A stretch of DNA of 64,000 nucleotides from Ryuthela nishihirai (taxonomy: Eukaryota > Arthropoda > Arachnida > Araneae > Heptathelidae): contig JAWZYU010000011.1 in NCBI GenBank assembly GCA_038380435.1, positions 88,450,501 through 88,514,500 of the forward strand, in the 5' to 3' direction. Positions within the stretch are counted from its first letter, which is position 1, and each line of letters starts with the position of its first letter. Shown here piece after piece: positions 54,151 to 64,000 of the stretch. A model generated the notes under the pieces. The model did not search any database, was not told the origin of the DNA, and worked only from the letters and a program-made list of their open reading frames with translations. The position numbers and the translations under genes are program-made.

Positions 54151-54631
54151 ATTTTTAATTAGATGTTGCCCAAGATACCATAAAATATTTCTATTAAATT
54201 TACTCAACAGCAAATAAATTCTGATTGAGGCTTTAATAAAAGTTTTATGGTAATAATGTATTCATGGCTGTCTTAGAATGGGTAGTGTATTATACGTTAA
54301 AAACTTAAGACTAATGGATTCCCTTACTTGCGAGTAACTTTCCTGATATTTCGACCCCTGACTGGGAGTTGATCCCTCTTTTTTCTTCCACACTAACTGC
54401 CTATGTGTGGAAGGGTTTTCTCCAGGTTAGAGCAAAACACTCTGACATGGATGGTGCCTTGACGTGGCGTCAGAGCTTTTCACTAAACCATCCGGCAGAC
54501 ATCTTTTTTTATGTCGTACTACTTGTATTAAACTTTGTAAACCTTCAATTTATTTCTTTATAGAATAGATCAGAAGTATTTCCTAGTAATTCAGTTTTAT
54601 TTTACATTTTGAATGCATATAACTTTATGAA
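54151..54631. other. AT-rich spacer, nothing recognised
   Basis: No coding or repeat similarity was recognised. Confidence 0.45.
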
Positions 54632-54863
54632 GAACTAGCAGATTTACCCGGCGTTGCGCCCAGTCGGTAGCGCCCCAGTCATGCAATCTGTATTTTCCAG
54701 TTTCGAGTCCCAGCTGGTTAAGCGTTGAGATTTACTCCCCGCCCTGCCCACAGTCACTAGGGGACACCGATGGGCTTCCGCCATATCGGATGGAATGTTA
54801 AGCATACCATGTGAATGTTAAAGAACCCACTGGATGAGCTAGCAGATTTACTCGGCGTTGCGC
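54632..54863 (+). mobile_element. SINE-A fragment flanked by a 28-bp direct repeat
   Basis: The SINE portion 54660-54835 starts within the A box (cagtcggtagcg) and stops at aaagaacccactggat, so both SINE ends are missing. The flanks 54632-54659 and 54836-54863 are 28-base direct copies with two differences, containing agcagattta and cggcgttgcgc. That length exceeds a normal target duplication. Confidence 0.8.
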
Positions 54864-56117
54864 TAAATTCAAAATAATTGTTGCCACCAATAAATTTGAA
54901 ATGATGAATGCATCAGAGTAATTTATTTCTAATTTCGCGTGATAAACTCATTGTTCAGTTTGCTGGGTCAAGAGCGCGAGCGTCTATGGGTATTGAAGTC
55001 ATTCTAATTAAGCACGAGCAGAACACGAGATTCAAAAATTAAATTTGTATCGGAAGTTAAAATCATTAACTTAATTTGCAAAATATGCAAAAGCTAATAA
55101 AAGTATACACAAATCATTTTCCCGATACAGAAATTTTGTTACTAGTGCCATAAGGGAAACAAAAACAAAATACTTTATTAATAAACATTCCAAAGCAGGT
55201 AAAACCAGAAAAAGCAGTGGAATGTAATAAATGAAATATGTAGTAATTTTAAAGAGAAAGAAAACTATCCCCGTACAATTAAAAGTAAAAACGAATTAAT
55301 TAAATATGATGAAGACCCTTGTAAATTTGCAAATTTGTTCAATGATTATTTTGCTGGAATTGCATGAAATTTGAACCAAGATTTGGTTCAAACAAATGCT
55401 GATTGGGAGGGAGACGGAAAACAAACTGCGGTTAGTTCTTTCTTCTTAACGCCAGTAATAGCTAAAGATATTAGGACTCAAATTATACTTCTACCAAAAA
55501 ATAAATCTCCAGATTTTGATGGCTTAACCGCAGAAATAATTCATCTGTTGGGAGAGAAATTAATATAAATACTTGTAAATCTATTTAATCTATCCATTGA
55601 GCAAGGAATTTTTCCTGATTTTTTGAAAAACGCTACCATTGTTCTTATTTTTAAAGACGGTGACCCAAAAGAATTAGGGAATTATAGACCTATTGCCTAC
55701 TCTCTGTAATATCTAAAATGTTTGAAAATATAGTGAAAAGTAAATTATATGAATATCTGGAAAAGAAATGTTTTCTCAGAAGCAATCAGTTTTGGTTTAG
55801 AGAAAAAATGGGTACGGATGATGCATTATTGCAGGTAACAAATACGATTTAAACAGCTATGAACAACACTTATCATGCATTAACAATCTTTCTGGACATT
55901 AAAAAGCATTCGATATGGTAAATCATCAAAAATTAATGCAAAAATTACAAGCTGCTGGAGTTAGAGGAGTGGCATTTAATTGGTTTCGCAGTTATTTAGC
56001 TAACAGAATGCAAAGAGTAAAAATAAAAGATACATACAGTGTTTGGACTAAAATTGAATAAGGAGTGCCCCAGGGATCTGTTGTAGGTCCCTTATTATTT
56101 ATTATTTACATTTATGA

Positions 56118-56335
56118 TTTAGGTGGAGTGGTTAGCACGCTTGGCTACTGATCTAAAGGGCCTGGGTTCGAGCCCCGGGTAAGGCATGGATGTATGTGTC
56201 GTTTTTCTGCTGAGGTCCTGCCATCCTCTCAGACATTCTACTCTGGCATATAAACTGACAGGCTCCTGTCAGATCTCTGTAGAAAGCAGCTGCTTGAGGG
56301 GGTATTTATTATTATTTATTTTTTATTGATAACTA
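56118..56335 (+). mobile_element. SINE-B inserted in LINE-B
   Basis: Begins within the A box (gagtggttagcacgcttgg) after LINE-B codons for IYIYDL and ends GCAGCTGCTTGAGGGGGTATT plus a TTATTA-rich tail. LINE-B continues afterwards. A/T-rich flanks prevent a clear definition of the target duplication. Confidence 0.9.
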
Positions 56336-56415
56336 ACAGGTAAATTAACTATTTTTGCTGATGTCACTTGCCTGACATATACTGGTTCTGATTCTTCGAT
56401 TATTTTTAAACAAGC

Positions 56416-59400
56416 AAATAGTGATCTGGTCTGTAAATGGTAGCTAGGTAGTCACTGGAAGGAGAGCTATGCACCAATCCCCTGTGATGATGCACTGAAC
56501 CGCCCAGGCCTAGCACCTAATGTCCGACTCCGCCTTCTTGTGGTGCAGACCGTTAGTACATTTCAAAACAGATACTCTCTTGTGGAAGTGAACGGAAGGG
56601 GAGGGCTGCCAGATCAGTGTGGCCTACTGATCTGGACAACTATGGCTACTTTTCTTTTTATTCTATCCTACAGATAGTGGTCAACCACACAGAGTCCTGA
56701 TGCTGACCATATATACCAACCTGAACGGACTTTTGGCTCTGAGCTTGATCCTGATTTTGCTGCACTGATGGGCTTTTGTGGAGGGAAAATCTTCCGCTAT
56801 GTTTTCTGTTTGTTTGTGGGTTGACAGCCCCAAGTGAATAGATTCACAGGATATGTTTATCAGCTGGTGAATAATCCTGAGCAGATGTCTCTGCAGGCAC
56901 CTGAACTCTTTGCTTCTATTGGCATCGTCAAATTCTACATTGGAGGAAGTCTTCCAGTGTAGATGGCTTCAGCCTTTAGTGGTGGGGGAACGGGTCTTTG
57001 CCCCATGTCTGCGATTAGGGGGCTGTTTGATATTGTCGGCATTCCCTCTCTCAATAAACGTAGTTTCTTTAAACATCCCACTAACCATTTTTTCTCCATA
57101 GGTAGTTGGAATGTGAGGACTCTGCACAGAGATTTTTCTCTTTATGTCCTCACACAAGAATTCCACCATTATAATTTAGATATTCTCGGCTTGCGAGAGA
57201 CCAGACGGACAGATAAGTGTCAGATTCTTAAAAATATTCTTAAATTTCTCTTTTCAGGGAGGGACGACAATAAGCATCACCAAGGCGTGGGTCTGTTTCT
57301 CAGCAGACACGCTAGTGATGCTCTTCTAGGATATGAGTGCATTAATGAAAGGTTTCTTACAGCAAAATTTCAGTCAGCGTTAAAGACTTGAATGCTAACT
57401 GCTGTTATGACCCCCACTGAGGATGCCGATGAGGATGAGAAGGATAGGTTTTACGGACAACTTCAATATATTTTGGATTCTGTCAAGAAAGGAGATATTA
57501 CCCTTGTTCTAGGTGACTTCAATGCCAAAGTTGGTACTGACTCTGACCTTTGGGGAGGAGTAATAAGCCCTTTTGGTATTTGTAGCTGCAAAGGCAATGG
57601 GTAACGTCTCCTACAGGTAAGTAAACTCAATGGATTCAGAATAACTCACACTTATTACAAACACCGCGACATACATAAGTACACATGGGTTTCACCCGAT
57701 GGGCTGCATAAGAATATGATTGATTATATATTAATTAACAGCAAATGGACTAGTTCTGTTAGGAATACCAGGTCATATAGGGGAGCTGAAATTCGATATG
57801 ACCATTATCTTGTTAAAAGTGTCTTGCAACTTAAACTTAAAAAGTGTTGTGCTAGGGTTAAAAAAATTACTTTTAATACTGAAGCTCTGAAAGATCCAGG
57901 TATAGCCAAAGCTTACCATGATAGGTGAGAAAGAATGGGATCATTTTAAACAGGCTTTTTTGGACACTAACAGTACTCTTTTAGGAAAAAAGGAGCAGAA
58001 GATACAGAATTATCTGAGTGATAAGGCACTTGAGCTTATTTTGGAAAGAAAGAACTGAAGGAATATCCTTAATCAATACCCTACTAGTCTCTAATAGAAA
58101 GCATTACAGAGAACGTAATAAACGTGTAAAAGATCAGTTAGCTGCTGATAAGAATCTTTGGCTTGATGGTTTGGCTGACAAAGCCGAGGAAGCAGTTGAC
58201 AGCACAACAGCAGAGAGCTGTACCAGATAGTTAATATTTTATGTGGTAGAAAACGGACCGGTATACAGGGATTGAAGGATAAACAAGGTAAGGTTATAGA
58301 AGGTGAGGATTCTGTCATGGCTAGGTCTGCTGAGCATTTCAGTGATATTCTAAACAATGCGTTTTGTTCTATTCCCATTGTTTGCAATAATGATAGATTC
58401 ATTGGTGGCTTTAATGTTGGCCATATAACACAATCTGAAGTTATCTTCGCTGTTTCTAAACTTAAACTTCGTAAATCCCCAGGGGTAGATGAAATTACTG
58501 CGGAAATGCTTAGAGCTGGGAAGGTTTCGGTTACCACTTGGATGACTGAAATTCTGAATATCCTTTATGATAAAGGCATGGTTCCTAAGGATTTTACCAG
58601 AGCTATTGTTATCCCTATTTTCAAAAAAGGTGATCGCAGTTCTTGTGATAACTATAGGGGTATCAACCTACTCTCTGTTCCAAGTAAAGTTCTTTCCATG
58701 ATTGTGCTTAATAGAATTAAGAATCTGGTTGACAGTCAATTGCGTGATGAGCAATGTGGATTCAGAAGTGGTAGGGGATGTGTGGATCAGATATTTTCAC
58801 TTAGGCAGATTCTTGAGAAATGTTTAGAGTTTCAGAAACCTTTGTTTGCTAGCTTGGTTGATTTCAAAACGGCTTTCGACTCTGTTGATCTTCATAATTT
58901 GTGGTTTATTGTGTGATCATATGGTATACCTGACACGTTAGTTAACATAATGAAAGCTCTCTATAATAACACTGAGTCGTGTGTGAGAGTTGGTAAGGCT
59001 TGTAGCAATTGGTTTAGCATTACTTCTGGTGTTCGATAAGGGTGCATTTTGTCTCCTTTTCTCTTTAACTTGGTTATTGATTATGTTATGCGAAATCCAC
59101 TTCAAGGGAAAGATTTTGGCCTTAAATGGACTTGAGATACGAAAATTTCTGATTTAGATTATGCTGATGATTTAGCTCTTTTGGCAAATGATGTTGATGA
59201 GATGAACTCTTTCATTCGAGCTGTTGATGAGACTGGTAGTAAGTAGGTTTGGTTATAAACAGAGAGAAAACTAAAGTGATGAAAATTGGTCAGGCAGGTT
59301 GTGATTCAGTTCATCTGAATGGTTGCAATCTTGAGCAGGTGTCACAGTTTAATTACCTTGGGAGCTACGTAACAGATACTGGTGATGTGCAGCGTGAGAT

Positions 59401-59906
59401 TAACAGACGAATAGGGATTGCTGCCGGGACTTTTAAGAATCTATGGAGATCTATGGTTCAACTTTGTAACTAATGATTAGGTTAGGTAAAGGAGTTTGCA
59501 ATATTCTTTAAGCAGCATATTGACGGGAGGCTACCATCTGTCTCCCAACAGCGTTTCAGTGGATCCCCTCCCCCAACCTTCTCTTAGTCTTCTTGGTCCT
59601 TGTGACCTGGCCGTTTAGCCCATGTGTGCAAAAAAGCGCCGCTCATGTTGCCCGTATGAATAATTAGAGATTGGCGAATAAGGTTATGAACAGTGTGCCT
59701 AAAGGCCTCAGAAAGAAGGGGAGACCTAGGATGCGGTGGGCAGACAATATCAAACAGGACCTTGTTGGATTTGGTGTGCAGTGGCCAGATGCAGTAGATG
59801 TAGCTCAGGATAGACTTGCTTGGAGAACTAAATTGCACGGTCTGGTTGGACCTCCGTAGCACATTGCTGCTTGAGGATGATGATGATGATGATGAAATAG
59901 TGATCT
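56416..59906 (+). mobile_element. RTE-like LINE, near full length, 12-bp target duplication
   Basis: The element spans 56428-59894 (3467 bases) between exact AAATAGTGATCT copies (56416-56427 and 59895-59906). A leader of about 535 bases is followed by a CFDP2-like apurinic endonuclease (56963-57930: SIGSWNVRTLHRDF, LVLGDFNAKVG, NMIDYILI, YDHYLV). The RT comes next (58272-59240: AIVIPIFKKGD, DNYRGINLLSV, FDSVD, GCILSP, YADDLAL) and then a C-terminal region ending LHGLVGPP. The 3' end is GCTGCTTGAGG with a (GAT)n tail. Stops occur in several places, about 170 bases are deleted near 59450, and a SINE-A piece replaces 27 bases near 59520-59645. It is dead, but gives the family structure. Confidence 0.92.
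59520..59645 (+). mobile_element. SINE-A 3' fragment replacing part of the RTE-like LINE
   Basis: From ttgacgggaggctaccatct to gccgctca the sequence is SINE-A. The LINE bases expected here (tgcagagagagactcc and following, about 27 bases) are missing, and there is no target duplication. Two to three bases of microhomology (TTG and CA) are seen at the joins. Confidence 0.85.
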
Positions 59907-60950
59907 AGAATTAATTAGAGACTGGACCACGAGTATTTTTTTGACAAAGACAAATGCAGTTTATTTCTACTTAAAGAAAAATAGTTCTGTTACAGATATT
60001 TTGCACCGCAATAAATTGAAATATCATGATACAAACTGTTGATCGAAAAGTCACTGTAACTGTCGTCAAATTCCTTTTGTGCCGTCAGTGAAATATTTAG
60101 GTATTTGGATTGATGCAGGCCTAACTTGGAAAGTACATGTAACATCGGTTAAAAAGAAGGTCATCCGTAACCTGGCCCACTTATATCTCGTAAGACATTT
60201 AGTTTCATTTAAATTTATGTGTACACTATATTATGCATTAATCCATTCTCAATTAGCATATGGTATAAAATCTTGGGGATTCGTGTATTTCAATAATTTT
60301 AAACAACTTTTAGTGCTGCAAAAGAGATTTATTCGCTTATTAACTAAAAGCCCCAAAACGCAACCTTCATTACCTTTGTTTCAAGAAGCAGGGATTTTGC
60401 CTTTACGCTATGATTATTTTTTCGAAATTATTAAATACGTTTAATTTAGAAACGATAGCATTAAAACTGATACGAATAATTACCAATTACGACGAGATAA
60501 AAACATAAATTATGAAATTCCTGCATTACATAAGGAAATCTTTAGTCACTATTATTTGTATTTAGCACCGAAATTCCTTTCCTCTCTCCCGGTCAGCATG
60601 AAAAATATCACGAATTTTCTTTTGTTTTCTAAAGTTCTCAAGAACTACATTTTGAAACTGGATGATGTGGAAACGTTTTTGCATTACACTACTAGAACTG
60701 TTTATGTAACATAGATATTAAATGTTTCTTCCTTTCTGACTTTCTCACTTCTGAATTTTAGTATTTTTTTGTTTTGAGTTGTTTTTGTTTTTTGTGTTAT
60801 ATTCAATGTGACGACTGATGTTTTAAATTGAAATTGTTTTTGTATGGAGATCTCATAACTTGTGAGACCTCAAAAGTTTTGTATAGGAGTAAAACATTAT
60901 CTGAAATAAAAATTATCTTATCTATCTTATCTATCTAATTAATAAATGTT

Positions 60951-61239
60951 TTAAATATTAAGATAACAAATAATTTTGTTTAATAAAAGTATTTTTGAAC
61001 GTATACATTTTTAATGCACCTCATATCACACGTAATATTCTTTTGTTATAAAGTTGCATATGCCTGAAAAATTGTATCCGAGGAACTCTGGTGGATACGA
61101 AGTGATTTGGAAAAGTTCGATTATCTGAGTGAGGGAATTCCGGTGTTTGGTTTAGAAACTTCTAACGTGGGGTAGATTATGGGTACCTCGAACTATGTCC
61201 ATTTCTTTTCTCCCCTAAAAGAGAGGGAGGAAATTTTAA
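60951..61239. other. Spacer, nothing recognised
   Basis: No coding or repeat similarity was recognised. Confidence 0.45.
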
Positions 61240-61764
61240 CCGGAGGGAGAGATTGGGTTGTTTCCTTTGAGCTGCACTTTTTTTTCACACAATGGGATAA
61301 ATGGGCAGGTCACAAGGCCCCTGTAGGCTTAGAGAAGGTTGGGGGAGGGGCGCCATTGGAACAGCTGTTGGGAGACAGATAGTAGTCTACCATCATGGCC
61401 ATCCAGTGGGTTATTTAACCCTTTAATGCCCATAACGGCCCAAAACGTCCGACATTTTGAAACGAAGTCGTGCCAATAGTGTTATTCCATAATCTTTAAT
61501 ACCCTCAATCCTTTTCTGAAAATTTCTGGACGTTAAAGAGTTAAAATGCACAGGATATGGCTCTCCCGCACACGGAGCCACTGATTAACGTTCCATGTGA
61601 TATGGTGGCAGCCCATCGGTGTCCGCTAGTGACTGTGGGCAGAGAGGGGAGTTTTGCGGAGGTAAATCTCAACGCTGAACCAGCTGGGACTCGAACCTGG
61701 GAATTACAGATTACGTGGCTGAGGCGCTACCAACTGAGCAACCCCCACTTCCCGGAGGGGAGAG
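61240..61764 (-). mobile_element. SINE-A with target duplication, carrying a MITE
   Basis: The SINE spans 61252-61751 including the inserted MITE. CCGGAGGGAGAG (61240-61251) and CCGGAGGGGAGAG (61752-61764) are the probable target duplication. The 3' tail complement is at the left and the tRNA head complement (B box cgaacctggg, A box ccaactgagca) at the right. It is diverged from the other copies, so it is an old insertion. Confidence 0.88.
61415..61544. mobile_element. piggyBac-type MITE with TTAA duplication
   Basis: A 122-base element (61419-61540) starts CCCTTTAATGCCC and ends GGACGTTAAAGAG, forming imperfect inverted ends. TTAA lies directly on both sides (61415-61418 and 61541-61544). 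The TTAA target and CCC start are hallmarks of piggyBac elements. It interrupts the SINE-A copy between its cagtgggttat and aatgcacagg parts, where the uninterrupted SINE reads ...tttaacgtgcacagg. It has no coding capacity. Confidence 0.87.
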
Positions 61765-62620
61765 CAGAATGGAGTATAATGGTATTTATGCCAAATGAGA
61801 GTTTGTGAAGTAGTAGGGGCTTTCTACTCTACATTCATAAAGTTTCAGACCAGGCAACGCCGGGTAAATCTATTATAGATTTATAGAGGTGGAAGCTAGA
61901 ACGATAAGACATTATTCTATGCCAAAGTTACGGTTTGTGGTTAGAGTAACTCGCCATTCGATTAAATATAATTTTTAAAAATTCGGTTTTAGTAAGTGCG
62001 CGAAGTTAAACGAGAATAAAGAGACCTCTGTCCAGGACAACATCTTTGGGATCCGGTGACGCTGAAGCTAAATTCTGTCCCAGTTTTGTTCCCCTTTTTT
62101 CCAACTACTGGAGTTAAAAAATCTGTGGTTTGTATAGCATTTAACGTCGTGAACCTGTTGCATTTATTCAAATACAGCCCATTAATATTATTCAGAAATA
62201 TTTTACCTGCACATTTACACTTTTCAGAAAAGGATTTTACCACACTTCAGAATACGGTATTGATTTTACATGTGATATTATTTCCAAGTCCAAGCATGTG
62301 TTAGTTGTTCACTTGCCACAATATCTGTTCGTGTAATATTGCCATGTGATATTTAGTATTGTTCGTATTGTAATTTGTAGGGTGCAGCAGCCATTCAGGT
62401 GAATTACAATGAAATGTACATTTTATACAATAAAGTTTTTGAACGCCAAATGCATTATTACTGATTTTTGTAGAAACCCATAAGAGTGGCATGAGCATTG
62501 ATAGGCAAAAGTGAAGATCGAATAGGTTATCTGTTCGCAGAGTTCTATATATACTACAGACCATTGTACCAACAGTGCCATAAGCCGCAATGAGTCCATC
62601 TACTTAAGCAAATAGGATCT
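61765..62620. other. Spacer with a short shared repeat motif
   Basis: At about 61851-61871 the reverse complement of agatttacccggcgttgcc occurs, the same motif that flanks the SINE-A fragment at 54632-54863. The rest of the stretch has no recognised feature. Confidence 0.45.
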
Positions 62621-63187
62621 CTCTAGTGTACACTGCCTGGTCAAATTAATATATATTTATATACCTAATACTTCATCATATGTATCGTGGTAGCAAATGT
62701 TTCAATTCTCTCTGCATAGTACTCGTTGAAATGAGTTTGGAAGTATTTCTAGCGATTGTCTCTCTCATCTGATGAACTGTAGCAGTTGTTTTGCCGTAGA
62801 GTTCGTGCCCACAAATTTCTGTCCCTGTCTCTGAGAGACATTTTTTCATTCGCATTTGCCAAGATTGGCAGACGTTTTTGAGACCAATGCGATTCTCCAC
62901 CCACATTGAATACTGTATCGTGATTTTCCATTCAGAGCCATCACCTCTGTTAACAGCTGCTCCTACCCATCGCACTCCAATGAGGAGTCTCCTTACGAAG
63001 CCAGTCAGATCAGTTTCTTTACCTACGTCGCACATGACTTTGCTTTTCACTATGCGTTTACGGCTTTTATAGGACTCCATAGTGACGCAGAATACTTACG
63101 TCAGTAAGAAATTCTCTGCACATTCGCATGTTTCATGGCATTTCATACACGATGATACATAATTGCCAGGCAGTATACACTGAGATG
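62621..63187 (-). mobile_element. Shortened Tc1-like element with terminal repeats
   Basis: The left end (agtgtacactgcctgg, from about 62624) and right end (complement agtgtatactgcctgg, ending about 63182) are inverted repeats. Total length is about 565 bases against about 1.6 kb for a whole Tc1. The minus-strand frame 62676-63080 reads VGKETDLTGFVRRLLIGVRW, the N-terminal helix-turn-helix start, later ATVHQMRETIA and ISTSTMQRELKHL, the second DNA-binding helix. The frame between these is scrambled by shifts. The catalytic DDE domain is deleted, so it could only move with help from a related enzyme. Confidence 0.82.
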
Positions 63188-63226
63188 CCCGTATATTTGT
63201 ACACCTACCTAGTTTAACACCAGAAA

Positions 63227-63314
63227 TATACACAGTCGTATCAGAATAATATGACCACCTACCATAGTATATGTATGGTAGGTGATCATATCATTCCGAT
63301 ACGACTGTGTATAT
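63227..63314. mobile_element. 88-bp palindromic Tc1-type MITE
   Basis: Left arm TATACACAGTCGTATC...ACCACCTACCATA and its complement form a nearly complete palindrome of about 43 bases per arm with a few mismatches. TA dinucleotides are available at both ends. The gaataatatgaccacc phrase resembles Tc1 terminal repeats. It is about the same length as the palindromes at 12677 and 39650. Confidence 0.78.
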
Positions 63315-63929
63315 ACAGGTAACCCCTGTTTAGTACGAAAGATGCATTGTCCGAATTTCCACGTTAAACGGAAATTATTTTTATTAGCTTCTTTGCATGT
63401 TGTATTTCAACAAATTTATTATACTCAGATATCATTTTAAAAAAATTACTTAAATGGGCACATTTGTGAACAATTTGTTAATTATACAATTTATTTCTTA
63501 ATAAGGAAATTATCTATTGTGAGCAGTGTTAAATACTGAGCGGCATTTTAACAAAATGACGGCCGTTGTTGTGTCCCCCCCCCCCCCCCCGCGCTGTGGA
63601 ATCATCTTGGTTAATGTTACCCTGGACCTGAGATGCGTTCGTGCTTTTAACCTGTTTCGTGCCAAAAACTCAACACGAGTGGAGAAAGTTTGTGCCCTTG
63701 AATGTCAGCCACTCAATATTTGAGTGCAAGCAGTGGCACGTTTTTCGAGATTTTTTTTTCTCCATGTTATTAGCTTTAATCTTTCTGGTTTTTTACTGAA
63801 AGGTAGAATGTATTTTCAGCGGTTTTTTCGATTTCTTTTTCAAAATGGTGTAGCTTATGGTTATTTTAATAATTGATTGTAATAGTTATGGAATTTCTCG
63901 ACCAAGAGAACGACGGTAAGGGAAGGCGC
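63315..63929. other. Spacer with a poly-C run
   Basis: A run of about 16 C lies at 63575-63590. The open frame 63526-63723 spans it and is not credible. No other feature was recognised. Confidence 0.45.
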
Positions 63930-63980
63930 AAGGATATATACACGACGTCATGTTCGTCATGACGTCGTATATATATCCTT
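63930..63980. repeat. Hairpin with 23-bp arms containing GACGTC
   Basis: AAGGATATATACACGACGTC plus ATG (63930-63952) pairs with 63958-63980 with one mismatch around a 5-base loop. Each arm holds a GACGTCAT or ATGACGTC core. The arms may continue past the hairpin weakly, and the window ends 20 bases later. Confidence 0.8.
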
Positions 63981-64000
63981 GTTTCCTCCTTGCTCCCTCA

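Larger units (their letters stand above)
55085..60950 (+). mobile_element. LINE-B, split by a SINE and an RTE-like LINE
   Basis: The LINE-B copy starts near 55085. Its coding blocks are LLPKNKSPDFDGLTAEIIHL (55371-55568), GNYRPIA, SKMFENIVKSKLYEYLEKK, FLDIKKAFDMVN (motif A) and GVPQGSVVGPLLF (motif B). A SINE-B copy interrupts it just before the YADD region. It resumes at 56336 with GKLTIFADVTCLTYTG (motif C, ADD changed to ADV) up to FKQANSDL, where the RTE-like LINE inserted. It resumes again at 59907 with ELIRDWTT and continues to VKYLGIWIDAGLTWKVHV (60079-60444). The C-terminus, YLYLAPKF and DDVETFL, is near 60550-60680. The 3' end is AATAAAAATTATCTTATC with a TATC-type tail at about 60905-60940. 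Stops and shifts disable it. Confidence 0.88.

Noticed and set aside
56428..56520. HDV-like or hammerhead ribozyme in the LINE leader
   Set aside because: I could not fit the double-pseudoknot order of HDV-like RNAs or the CUGANGA...GAAA core of hammerheads. Only a possible fold is reported.

Overview
This window looks like AT-rich nuclear DNA from an animal, most plausibly an arthropod. It contains no operons, no bacterial-style gene packing and no intact cellular gene that I can support. It is a repeat-dense stretch made of decayed LINEs, tRNA-derived SINEs, Tc1/mariner-, hAT-, pogo/Tigger- and piggyBac-type DNA transposons, Ty3/Gypsy remnants, short palindromic elements and minisatellites. 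The mixture (CFDP2-like RTE-type LINEs, CR1/L2/Jockey-group LINEs with microsatellite tails, an R1/I-type LINE with RNase H, several Tc1 lineages) suits an arthropod, perhaps a chelicerate. I cannot prove the taxon from sequence alone.

Layout. 1-2.7 kb: 3' half and shuffled pieces of an RTE-like LINE. 4-5.1 kb: a degenerate array with the core aaaacgcc, then units of a fold-back-like repeat. 6.3-6.6 kb: a hAT-type MITE with a perfect 8-bp target duplication. 7.75-9.8 kb: a LINE of the CR1/L2/Jockey group on the minus strand (LINE-B). 10.3-12.1 kb: unidentified repeat family X, then an AT-rich minisatellite. 13.05-14.4 kb: the best-preserved DNA transposon, a shortened hAT with perfect terminal repeats, a perfect 8-bp target duplication and one in-frame stop in the remaining transposase. 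16-17.6 kb: SINEs. 19.4-21.8 kb: a Gypsy pol fragment fused to an R1/I-like LINE. 21.9-25.4 kb: Tc1 fragments and SINEs. 28.8-31.6 kb: a Tc1 element and two LINE fragments. 33.1-35.1 kb: a 2-kb fold-back-like structure. 36-38.6 kb: SINEs, a Tc1 fragment, a Jockey RT scrap and an inverted copy of family X. 39.6-40.6 kb: palindromes. 42.7-45.8 kb: Gypsy-associated repeat R and an RTE copy. 47.2-47.6 kb: a decayed C2H2 zinc-finger exon, the only trace of a possible host gene. 49.5-53.5 kb: an RTE 5' scrap, repeat R, a Gypsy pol fragment with a SINE inside it, a 29-bp minisatellite and a pogo/Tigger end. 55.1-60.95 kb: a nested cluster in which a LINE-B copy was interrupted by a SINE and by a nearly complete RTE-like LINE flanked by a 12-bp target duplication. 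61-64 kb: a SINE carrying a piggyBac-type MITE, a shortened Tc1 and two hairpins.

Interplay. Most coding traces belong to transposon machinery, and all copies appear disabled by stops, frameshifts or truncation. The most informative relationship is that SINE-B, the commonest repeat here, shares its 3' end with the RTE-like LINE, as expected if that LINE supplied its reverse transcriptase. Target duplications and nesting give relative ages. I found no new defence, metabolic or regulatory system. The best candidates for something undescribed are the fold-back-like array, repeat family X, the aaaacgcc array and the palindromic mini-elements.
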